From the NCBI GenBank assembly GCA_949291545.1, contig CASEWB010000006.1:248001-312000 (forward strand): DNA of 64,000 bases. Direction: 5' to 3'. Position 1 is the stretch's first letter. Each line of letters opens with the position of its first letter. The DNA comes from an uncultured bacterium. GTDB taxonomy: Bacteria > Elusimicrobiota > Elusimicrobia > Elusimicrobiales > Elusimicrobiaceae. The translations under genes and the position numbers were made by a program. The notes under the pieces were generated by a model. That model did no database searches and was not told where the DNA came from. It was given only the letters and a program-made list of their open reading frames with translations. Positions 1-6,811 of this stretch are shown here, in pieces.

Positions 1-371
1 ACAGTTTTAGCCCGTTGCCGCGTACCATCTCCATTTGTAGTATAAGTTCCATCTAATGTAATATAAGTGCCATCCTCCCAAAAGAAATCGCGTCCCGCAT
101 AAGAGGAAATATAATCTTTAGGGATATCAACATCCAAATTGGACACCCCAGTATATTCGCCATTTGCCAAAAAATACCGCTCTTGCGCTTCATGCAGGGT
201 CCGCAGCATTGGAAGCATACGCATCACTTTGCTTTTTAGTACTGCAGTCTCATATTGCGGAACTGCTACTGCCATCAATACACCAATAATTAAAACGACC
301 ACTAACAGTTCTAAAAGCGTAAATCCAGCGTTTTTTTTCGTTTGAAAAGATTTTTGATAAATTTGATACAT
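1..371 (-). CDS. Type IV pilin-like protein, C-terminus beyond window
   Basis: The gene runs leftwards from an ATG at 371 and is cut by the window edge after about 123 codons. Residues 1-13 are a short basic leader (begins MYQIYQK), followed by the prepilin cleavage/methylation motif GFTLLEL with Glu at +5 and a 20-residue hydrophobic helix. That is the signature of type IV pilins and type II secretion pseudopilins. The part after the helix is a typical variable globular domain with an ANGEYTG-like segment. No Shine-Dalgarno is visible; a -10-like TAAATT lies exactly six bases ahead of ATG, so the message may be leaderless. The promoter and leader match those of the pilins starting at 48125 and 61035. 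Confidence 0.85.
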   Translation of the reverse strand, partial: MYQIYQKSFQTKKNAGFTLLELLVVVLIIGVLMAVAVPQYETAVLKSKVMRMLPMLRTLHEAQERYFLANGEYTGVSNLDVDIPKDYISSYAGRDFFWEDGTYITLDGTYTTNGDGTRQRAKT

Positions 372-377
372 AATCCC

Positions 378-403
378 AATTTATCAAAAAAAAAACAAAT
401 CAA
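378..403 (-). promoter_or_regulatory. Pilin promoter with poly-T spacer (10 T)
   Basis: On the minus strand a -35-like TTGATT (398-403) is followed by a 14-base spacer containing ten consecutive T (386-395), then TAAATT (378-383), six bases and the ATG at 371. The same arrangement with twelve T and a 16-base spacer precedes two other pilins. The shorter spacer should weaken this promoter, if the assignment is right. Confidence 0.5.
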
Positions 404-445
404 GGCCTTCATAAACATGGCATTTTCCGAATAAAATATTTCTAT

Positions 446-1303
446 CTACGGCAAAGATATTTCCATACTTAAGGCAGAATCTAAATTCTCCTCCATACCC
501 ATTCCAGACATACGAGCGGAATTCTCTATTTCTCCTGCGGGCGGGACATCCGGCACAGCCGCCGAGGAGCCCTCCTGCTTACATTCCCCCCACGGGTCCG
601 CAATCCATTGACCGGTTAGCGTGTCGCAGGAAAAACCGCGGCTTTGGGTGCCGCCCTGTGGGCAGGGTTGCTCCTGCGGGGCCGGGCGCGGACCGGACAC
701 CGCCGAACAATCGCAAGTAAGCGCAATGCTGCAGCTGCCCCAGTCGCTCCAGGTATCCGTTGCAGGGTCACAGGTGCGGGTTTGCTGTCCTTGTTCCTGG
801 CAGCCGCAGGGGCGGGTATCCGGCCCTTGGCAAAGAGCCGTCTTTTTAACGGGGGAGCACTCCTCGCCGGAGCGATAATCGGCGCGGGCTGTTAAATCGG
901 TGCAAGTGGGATAATCTTTCCGCAGGCGTTGGCACGCTGTTGCGTCTTCGCAACAAATCCGGCCGTCTTCGTAAGAAGGCATACGCAACACATATCCATA
1001 CCCGCCTTTGCGGTGCGCCTCCGCACCGGTGGGCAAGAGCTCGTAACGAAAATATTTGCTCTCTTCGTTTGCCAAAATCCCCGGCAAAACGGCAAAATCG
1101 GTTATATAGCGCTTATCCAACACGCAGCGTTTTTCTTGCTCGGTGCGCAGCGCCGCAAGTATTTCTTCGGCTTCGGTGGTTTTGCGCTGTTCCGCCGCAT
1201 TATAAATACGCGGCAAAGCTACCGCCGCCAAAATACCTATTACCACCACCGTCACCAAAAGTTCCGGCAGGGTGAAAGCTTCCTTTTGTTTGTATAGCTG
1301 CAT
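446..1303 (-). CDS. Minor pilin-like protein with Cys-rich C-terminal domain
   Basis: This 285-residue protein begins with a short leader and a prepilin-type motif AFTLPELL (Ala rather than Gly at -1, Glu kept at +5), then a hydrophobic helix to about residue 30. A pilin-like globular part follows to about residue 115. The rest is unusual: about 130 residues rich in Cys, Pro, Gln and Gly with repeated motifs such as CGCQEQGQQTRTC and two W..WG.C or PWGEC segments, recalling disulfide-rich thrombospondin-type modules in bacterial surface proteins. It probably sits at a pilus tip or in a secretion pseudopilus and binds something. It is a singleton with no pilus-assembly genes nearby. The family is certain; the adhesin role is inferred. 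Confidence 0.8.
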   Translation of the reverse strand: MQLYKQKEAFTLPELLVTVVVIGILAAVALPRIYNAAEQRKTTEAEEILAALRTEQEKRCVLDKRYITDFAVLPGILANEESKYFRYELLPTGAEAHRKGGYGYVLRMPSYEDGRICCEDATACQRLRKDYPTCTDLTARADYRSGEECSPVKKTALCQGPDTRPCGCQEQGQQTRTCDPATDTWSDWGSCSIALTCDCSAVSGPRPAPQEQPCPQGGTQSRGFSCDTLTGQWIADPWGECKQEGSSAAVPDVPPAGEIENSARMSGMGMEENLDSALSMEISLP

Positions 1304-1387
1304 ATCCGTCCCCCAACTATTATAGAACCCCTTCTTTATAGTATATATTGCTTTTAAAGAGAAGCAAGCTTTTTTTCTAAAATAAAA

Positions 1388-1414
1388 CCCCGCCTTCCGG
1401 TTGGAAAGCGGGGG
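1388..1414 (-). terminator. Rho-independent terminator after MntP-like gene
   Basis: An 11-bp stem (one mismatch, CCCCGC side) with a GGTT-type loop is followed on the minus strand by TTTTATTTT. It lies 18 bases downstream of the stop at 1432. Confidence 0.75.
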
Positions 1415-1431
1415 AATTGGAAACGGTACAG

Positions 1432-1989
1432 TTAAATAATAATCATTTTAACTGCCATAATAATCAAAAGCAAACCCGCGGCCAATTCAATTTTTTTGCT
1501 GACAATCGTTTTGGACGTTTTTTTGCCCAAATGGAAGCCGAGCATCGTCATGGCAAACGATAAAATAAGCAATAAAAGCACCTGCGGGAAATACGCCTTG
1601 TCCATCGTTTCTACGGCATACCCTACCAAAAACGAATTCAACCCGATAACGGCGGACACTTTGGCCAACTTGCGGGTATCGTCCGCGTCCACATTGCTAA
1701 AACTGGGGGATTTTTCAATTGATTCCAACATAAACTTAATCCCTAACAACAACAGAAAAGCAAACGCCACCCAATTGTTTGCAAAATGCACCCACGAGCG
1801 GAAGAAAATCATACTCAAAATATATCCCGCCGTAAACAACAAGGCGTTAAATCCGGCAAAGAACAAAGCCAACTTAATAGAAAAAATGCTTTTCTTATCG
1901 GACGACATTTTTATCGCCGACATATTAGCCGAAACCATATTGTCCACGCCAATACACAAAAAGATAATCGTTACGGATATTATGCCCAT
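1432..1989 (-). CDS. MntP-family manganese exporter, divergent paralogue
   Basis: This is a 185-residue, six-helix membrane protein of the MntP (DUF204) family, which exports Mn2+ across the inner membrane. The start is ATG 1989, chosen because a perfect GGAGGT sits six bases upstream; an ATG eight codons earlier lies inside that site. The first acidic motif is present (GVDNMVSA), but in the second half-repeat the usual S-x-D-A motif reads GLNSFLVG, so Asn replaces the conserved Asp. It lies 28 bases downstream of a canonical MntP gene, so the two may work as a pair or have split substrates. Exporter activity of this copy is less certain. Confidence 0.8.
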   Translation of the reverse strand: MGIISVTIIFLCIGVDNMVSANMSAIKMSSDKKSIFSIKLALFFAGFNALLFTAGYILSMIFFRSWVHFANNWVAFAFLLLLGIKFMLESIEKSPSFSNVDADDTRKLAKVSAVIGLNSFLVGYAVETMDKAYFPQVLLLLILSFAMTMLGFHLGKKTSKTIVSKKIELAAGLLLIIMAVKMIII

Positions 1990-2017
1990 AGCCGGACCTC
2001 CATTTAGATACAAAATT

Positions 2018-2584
2018 CTACCAAATGCCTATTCCTTCAAGCAACAATTTCACGCCAATAAGCATCAACACTACGCCGCCCAGTGCTTCCATCACTTTAC
2101 CAAACTTCCGCCCCAAATAGGCCCCCACATAAAATCCGCTCCAGCTGGTGGCAAACACGCACGCCGTCAGCATCAGCACGGTGGCCCAAAACGGGGCCGC
2201 CGTAAACGCCAAGCCCATTCCCACCAACAGCGCATCCAAACTGGTGGCCACCGCCAATGCACATAAAGTTTTAAAAGAATGTAAAGTGCACACATCCGCC
2301 GCGGCCTGGTTTTGGCGGGACTCCTTTACCATACGCGCACCAATAAACACCAAAATCGCAAAAGCAATCCAATGGTCCACCGCGCCAATATACTTGCCCA
2401 CCCCCGCCCCGCACAGCCAACCGGCCGAAAACATCACAAAATGCGCCGCGGCAAACAAGGCGCTTACCTTAAAAATATACGATTTGGCAATATGGTCCCG
2501 GTACGAACAACCAGACGCAATGGTAACAGCCCAGTTGTCCATCGAAAGCCCTAACGCCACCAGCAGAGAAGAAAGTATATTCAT
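2018..2584 (-). CDS. mntP: Putative manganese efflux pump MntP
   Basis: This 188-residue protein has the two MntP half-repeats, each with its conserved Asp motif: LGLSMDNWAV at about residues 12-21 and TSLDALLVG in the middle. Six hydrophobic segments are visible and the length is typical for the family. In other bacteria MntP removes excess Mn2+ from the cytoplasm. It is the first gene of a two-gene unit with the divergent paralogue downstream, and diverges from the serine dehydratase gene across about 50 bases. No yybP-ykoY-like leader could be recognised. Confidence 0.88.
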   Translation of the reverse strand: MNILSSLLVALGLSMDNWAVTIASGCSYRDHIAKSYIFKVSALFAAAHFVMFSAGWLCGAGVGKYIGAVDHWIAFAILVFIGARMVKESRQNQAAADVCTLHSFKTLCALAVATSLDALLVGMGLAFTAAPFWATVLMLTACVFATSWSGFYVGAYLGRKFGKVMEALGGVVLMLIGVKLLLEGIGIW

Positions 2585-2636
2585 ACCAAATATGATAACA
2601 TTTTTTATATATTACTACCCGTTGCAAGGAAACGCT

Positions 2637-3866
2637 ATGGAATCACTCAGAGAGTTGTATAAAATAGGAATGGGCCCTTCCAGCAGCCACACGATGGGCC
2701 CCCGCAAAGCAGCCGACGCTTTCAACCACACTTATCCGTCCGCCGCCAGCTTTAAAGCCGTATTGTACGGCTCCTTGGCGGCCACCGGAAAAGGCCACTT
2801 AACCGATTTTACCATCAAAGAAGCGTTCTACCCCAAGCCGGTAGAAATTGTGTGGGATTACACTACCTTTATGCCCAAACACCCCAACGCCCTGCGCCTG
2901 CAGGCACTGGATAAAGCCGGGCACGTTATGGGGGACAAAGTGTTTTACAGTATTGGCGGCGGAGCTATCCGCGACGACGAGAACATCGGCCAACAAATCA
3001 ACAACATTTATCCCCACCATTCCATGGCCGAAATTTTGGAATACACTTCCCAAAAGCGCATGTTGCTGTGGGAATATGTGGAAGAATGCGAAGGCGCCGA
3101 TATTTGGAACTATCTGGAAACCGTATGGAAAACCATGCAGTCCACTATGAACCGCGGCCTGGAAAAACGCGGTGTATTGCCGGGGTCGCTTAATTTGGAG
3201 CGCAAAGCGCGGCGCTACCTGTACAAGGCGGAAAATTCCCCCCAATACCTGCGCCGTATGAACAACTTGTTTGCCTATGCGCTGGCCTGCGCGGAAGAAA
3301 ACGCCTCCGGCGGCGTGGTCGTTACCGCGCCGACCTGCGGTTCGTGCGGGGTAGTACCGGCGGTGTGCCGCTTGGTACAGGAAATTTGCGAATTTGAAGA
3401 CAACACCATTATCCGCGCCCTGGCCACAGCCAGCCTGTTTGGCAATATGGCCAAGGCCAATGCGTCCATTTCCGGGGCCGAAGTCGGCTGCCAGGGCGAA
3501 GTGGGCGTAGCGTGTGCTATGGCGGCCGCGGCTACCTGCCAGCTGGAAGGCGCCGATAACCGCCGCATCGCCTACGCGGCCGAAATGGGGTTGGAACATC
3601 ACCTGGGCCTTACTTGCGATCCCGTGGACGGGTTGGTGCAAATCCCGTGTATAGAACGCAATGCATTGGCCGCCTCGCGCGCGCTGGACTGCGCCACCTA
3701 TGCCCTTATGTCGGACGGGGACAACCGGGTGTCATACGACGACGTTTTGGCCACTATGATGCAAACCGGGCTGGATATGAATAAAGATTACCGCGAAACA
3801 GCACGCGGCGGCCTGGCGCGCTTCTTTAAAGAAAAAGTACTTCGTTTAAAGGGGGAAACCAAATGA
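2637..3866 (+). CDS. sdaA: L-serine dehydratase (L-serine ammonia-lyase), single chain
   Basis: This iron-sulfur enzyme deaminates L-serine to pyruvate and ammonia. ATG 2637 has AAGGA six bases upstream; the 409-residue protein opens like the beta domain of the family with GMGPSSSHTMGP at about residues 11-22. The alpha domain shows APTCGSCGVVPAV, GCQGEVGVACAMAAAA and LTCDPVDGLVQIPCIERNA, giving the conserved cysteines that hold the [4Fe-4S] cluster. Both domains are in one polypeptide. It overlaps the following nitroreductase by four bases (ATGA), so the two are probably translated together. Serine is a likely pyruvate source for this fermenter (inference). Confidence 0.93.
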   Translation: MESLRELYKIGMGPSSSHTMGPRKAADAFNHTYPSAASFKAVLYGSLAATGKGHLTDFTIKEAFYPKPVEIVWDYTTFMPKHPNALRLQALDKAGHVMGDKVFYSIGGGAIRDDENIGQQINNIYPHHSMAEILEYTSQKRMLLWEYVEECEGADIWNYLETVWKTMQSTMNRGLEKRGVLPGSLNLERKARRYLYKAENSPQYLRRMNNLFAYALACAEENASGGVVVTAPTCGSCGVVPAVCRLVQEICEFEDNTIIRALATASLFGNMAKANASISGAEVGCQGEVGVACAMAAAATCQLEGADNRRIAYAAEMGLEHHLGLTCDPVDGLVQIPCIERNALAASRALDCATYALMSDGDNRVSYDDVLATMMQTGLDMNKDYRETARGGLARFFKEKVLRLKGETK

Positions 3867-4372
3867 AAGTGATGGAAGCTATCTTAAAAAGAAGAAGTAT
3901 CCGGCAGTTTACCAACCAACCTATCGCCCAAGACGATTTAAACACGCTCTTGCGGGCCGCCATGATGGCGCCCACGGCGCGCAACTGCCAAGAATGGGAT
4001 TTCGTCGTTGTACGAAACAAAGATACCTTTAAAAAAATGATGCATATCCACCCCTATGCCAAAATGCTGGAACAGGCGGATTGCGCCATTGTAGTATGCG
4101 GGAACACCCAGCGCGAACATGCCCCCGGCTACTGGCTGGCTGACTGTGGAGCCGCTACCCAAAATATCTTGCTGGCGGCGACTTCTTTGGGTATCGGCAG
4201 CGTGTGGTTGGGTGTGTACCCCAATGAAGACCGCATGAAAGGGTTGTCCCAAATTTTGAACTTACCGGATTATGTAAAACCGCTTAACATCATCGCACTG
4301 GGATACCCCAACGAGAAAAAAGAAGACGTGGACCGCTTTGACCCCGCCAAAATACACACCGAAAAATGGTAA
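3863..4372 (+). CDS. Nitroreductase-family flavoprotein
   Basis: This 169-residue protein matches the FMN-dependent nitroreductase fold. It has an N-terminal RRSIRQF motif that binds FMN phosphate, then APTARNCQEWDFVVV, an AATQNILLAATSLGIGSVWLG segment in the core and ALGYPNEKK near the end. It is the short type common in anaerobes, which act on nitro compounds, quinones or unknown flavin substrates with NAD(P)H. The start codon overlaps the serine dehydratase stop. A hairpin terminator follows at once, closing the two-gene unit. The substrate is unknown. Confidence 0.9.
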   Translation: MKVMEAILKRRSIRQFTNQPIAQDDLNTLLRAAMMAPTARNCQEWDFVVVRNKDTFKKMMHIHPYAKMLEQADCAIVVCGNTQREHAPGYWLADCGAATQNILLAATSLGIGSVWLGVYPNEDRMKGLSQILNLPDYVKPLNIIALGYPNEKKEDVDRFDPAKIHTEKW

Positions 4373-4376
4373 TATC

Positions 4377-4403
4377 AAAAGGAGCCCCCAAGGCTCCTTT
4401 TTT
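4377..4403 (+). terminator. Rho-independent terminator
   Basis: The stem AAAAGGAGCC / GGCTCCTTTT has a five-base loop and runs into six T. It lies between the nitroreductase stop and the next start, which argues against starting the next gene at the ATG at 4366. Confidence 0.85.
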
Positions 4404-4425
4404 CAAGACAAAAGAGGAATTGCTT

Positions 4426-6660
4426 GTGAAAAAACCATTTTCTTTTTTTAAGTTCTCTGTTTTGCTTTTGGTTTGTACAGCCGTGCTTTCCACCGGGATT
4501 TTTCTATATGTAAACCGTCTGAGCACCTTGCTACACGACGACATGAAAACCTATCTGTCCGAAGTAGCCAAGCAGGGCGTAAACATCATAGAAGCCAAAG
4601 TGCAGGACGACTTGGACCTCCTGCAAAGCATTGCCACCGCCGTTGGAGCACTGCCCGATCCAACCGAAAAGGCCATTATCAAATTAATGAAAGCGGAAAC
4701 AAAATCCAATAATTTTAAACGTATGGGTTTTGTTTATCCGGACGGCATGGCCGTACTGAGCGACGACCTGCTGCTGGATATTTCGCACGAAAAGCACTTC
4801 CAGCAAGCCATGCAAGGAAAAGCCAACGTTTCCAACCTGATTATTGACGCTTCCGACGGGGAACGCATTGTGGTGGAAGCCGTCCCGGTACGCCACGACG
4901 AAGAAATTATCGGCGTTTTGTTTGCTACGCGCGCCACGGAGGAATATACCCACGCATTGGATATACCTAGTTTTGGCGGGGAAGGGTACTCGGTAGTAGT
5001 GCAGGAAAACGGGGATAAAATCATTGGTGCTTTGCATAAAAACGCCGTCAGCGGGTTTTATAATATTTTCAATTCTCCCGACGATCCAAACCACGAATTG
5101 GCAAACAATATCCAAGCGGATTTCCAACAACGCAAAAGCGGCACCATTCACTATAACTCGGCTGAAAAAGGCGAACTCCACATCAGCTATGAACCCATTG
5201 GCATAAACGACTGGTACCTGCTGTCCGTAGTGCCTACGGCACGGTTGTCGGCCCAATTAAATGCGTTTATTACCCTGCTTTTAATCTTATGTTTAGCAGT
5301 AGCGGTGGCGGGTTTATTGGTATGGGGATACATCTTTTTGCAGCAAAAGAACAGCCGGGAACAGCTGTTTGCTTCTGCCTATATCGACCCAGTGACCGGA
5401 TTTCCTAATGCGGCGGCCATACGCCCCGAAGCCGAAAAATTATTGCAAGAAAATCCCTCCACCCCCTACGCCATAGTAGCTATGGACGTAAGCAAATTCA
5501 AAATTTTTAATGAACAACACGGCTACGATGTGGGCAATATTTTGCTTAAACACATAGCCACTATCTTGAAAAATAATTTGCAGTCAAATGAACTTTTCAC
5601 CCGCATATATGGGGATTATTTCTCCTTATTGCTGGAGTACAAGAGCGAAGGCGAATTAAAAAACCGGCTGGAATTATTAAGCGAACAAATTACCAGCTTC
5701 CAAACCGAAAACCGCCAAGCGTATGCCTTGCTGATTTCTTTTGGCGTGTACCCCATAGAAGACCGCTCCATGCCGCTGCGGGATATGTACAACCGCGCCG
5801 CCGTAGCCAAAAGCCGCGTAAAAGGCCGCTACGACGAAATCGTAGCGTTTTATCAGCCCAGCTGGCAGCACACTTTGGAAGAAGAAGACTTTATGGAACA
5901 GCAAATGCAGCAAGCCCTTAAAAAGGGGCAAATGCACTTTTTGCTGCAGCCGATTGTTTCTTTAAAAAATGGCCAAATCGGGGCCGCTATGGCAGCCGCA
6001 CAATGGCATATCCCGGGAAGAGAAGCCCCCCTTTCTATGGAGCAATTTCTGCCGGTTTTCCGCAAGAATGGGTTTATTTTCCAGTTCGACCGTTTCTTGT
6101 TTGAAACCGCCTGCCAAACATTGGCCAAATGGAAAAAAGAAGGCACCCCGCTCATTCCCCTGGTGGTCAATCTATCCAACGAATTATTATATGACGGTAA
6201 TTTTATCCAACGCCTCTGTGAAAAAACAGCCGCTTATGGCATAGAAAACCGATGGCTGGTGCTGGAACTAACAGAAACCGCCCGCACCGATTTCCTGCCC
6301 CAACTACAGCGCGCCGGCGAGCAGTTGCGCAAAGCCGGATTTGGCTTAACCGTATGCTACGAAGGGAAAGGGGTTACCTTGTCCAATATCTTCCAGCATT
6401 TGCCGATAGAAGGGATTAAAGTAGCCCCCGGTATTTGGACGCCCCAAGGGGACCCCAAACAGCAAACAATTGCGCAAGCCGTAGTGGAAATTTGCCAAAA
6501 GTTGGGCATTTTCCTGGCGGCAGACAATGTGCGATCGACCGCCGAATTGGAGCACATCAAAAAGTTGGGCTTTCAGTATGCTTTAGGAAAAGCCGAAGAA
6601 CCGGCCCAACCGCCAGAAGAATTGGCCGCCAAACTGAAAGAGTCTTCCCACCAAAAATGA
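4426..6660 (+). CDS. Membrane sensor with degenerate GGDEF and EAL domains
   Basis: The start is GTG 4426 with AGAGGAA upstream, placed after the terminator at 4377-4403. The 744-residue protein has a membrane segment near residues 8-28, a periplasmic Cache-like sensor domain, a second membrane segment near 277-302, then GGDEF (about 315-480) and EAL (about 490-740). Both output domains look dead. The GGDEF signature position reads IYGDYFS. The EAL triplet position reads AAM with no catalytic Glu, and the DDFG motif is replaced by VCYEGKG. It is probably a c-di-GMP receptor or protein-interaction module, not an enzyme. An intact EAL counterpart with the same architecture is at 31991-34219. 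Confidence 0.85.
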   Translation: MKKPFSFFKFSVLLLVCTAVLSTGIFLYVNRLSTLLHDDMKTYLSEVAKQGVNIIEAKVQDDLDLLQSIATAVGALPDPTEKAIIKLMKAETKSNNFKRMGFVYPDGMAVLSDDLLLDISHEKHFQQAMQGKANVSNLIIDASDGERIVVEAVPVRHDEEIIGVLFATRATEEYTHALDIPSFGGEGYSVVVQENGDKIIGALHKNAVSGFYNIFNSPDDPNHELANNIQADFQQRKSGTIHYNSAEKGELHISYEPIGINDWYLLSVVPTARLSAQLNAFITLLLILCLAVAVAGLLVWGYIFLQQKNSREQLFASAYIDPVTGFPNAAAIRPEAEKLLQENPSTPYAIVAMDVSKFKIFNEQHGYDVGNILLKHIATILKNNLQSNELFTRIYGDYFSLLLEYKSEGELKNRLELLSEQITSFQTENRQAYALLISFGVYPIEDRSMPLRDMYNRAAVAKSRVKGRYDEIVAFYQPSWQHTLEEEDFMEQQMQQALKKGQMHFLLQPIVSLKNGQIGAAMAAAQWHIPGREAPLSMEQFLPVFRKNGFIFQFDRFLFETACQTLAKWKKEGTPLIPLVVNLSNELLYDGNFIQRLCEKTAAYGIENRWLVLELTETARTDFLPQLQRAGEQLRKAGFGLTVCYEGKGVTLSNIFQHLPIEGIKVAPGIWTPQGDPKQQTIAQAVVEICQKLGIFLAADNVRSTAELEHIKKLGFQYALGKAEEPAQPPEELAAKLKESSHQK

Positions 6661-6665
6661 ATCGC

Positions 6666-6691
6666 CCCCGCCGAACACCGGCGGGGATTTT
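6666..6691 (+). terminator. Rho-independent terminator after GGDEF/EAL gene
   Basis: CCCCGCCG / CGGCGGGG stem with a five-base loop followed by ATTTT, six bases after the stop codon. Confidence 0.8.
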
Positions 6692-6718
6692 GCAGAGAGA
6701 ATGGGAAATTGGTATAAT
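6690..6718 (+). promoter_or_regulatory. Promoter of tRNA-His
   Basis: TTGCAG (6690-6695), a 17-base spacer and a consensus TATAAT (6713-6718) end 16 bases before the tRNA. Confidence 0.7.
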
Positions 6719-6734
6719 ATGATATAGATTTATG

Positions 6735-6811
6735 GTGGATGTAGCTCAGCTGGTTAGAGCGCCGGTCTGTGGAACCGGAGGTCGCGGGTTCAAATCTCGT
6801 CATCCACCCCA
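6735..6811 (+). tRNA. tRNA-His (GTG)
   Basis: A cloverleaf folds with acceptor GTGGATG / CATCCAC, D-arm GCTC..GAGC, anticodon stem CCGGT / ACCGG enclosing loop CTGTGGA (anticodon GTG, His) and a T-arm with TTCAAAT. An extra G at 6734 can pair with the C discriminator, the G-1 hallmark of tRNA-His, and CCA (6809-6811) is encoded. The 3' end is the apparent insertion site of the element to the right: the recombinase stop codon lies at 6800-6802 inside the tRNA on the opposite strand, and ACCCCATATT (6806-6815) recurs at 14413-14422. Confidence 0.95.

Noticed and set aside
2148-2636. N-terminal extension of the serine dehydratase frame
   Set aside because: It lies antisense over mntP and lacks family sequence; ATG 2637 has AAGGA and the canonical N-terminus follows.
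2799-3641. 280-codon minus-strand frame
   Set aside because: Antisense shadow of L-serine dehydratase with no domain features.
4366-4425. Earlier ATG for the GGDEF/EAL protein
   Set aside because: It would read through a terminator hairpin and overlap the nitroreductase; GTG 4426 has a good ribosome site.
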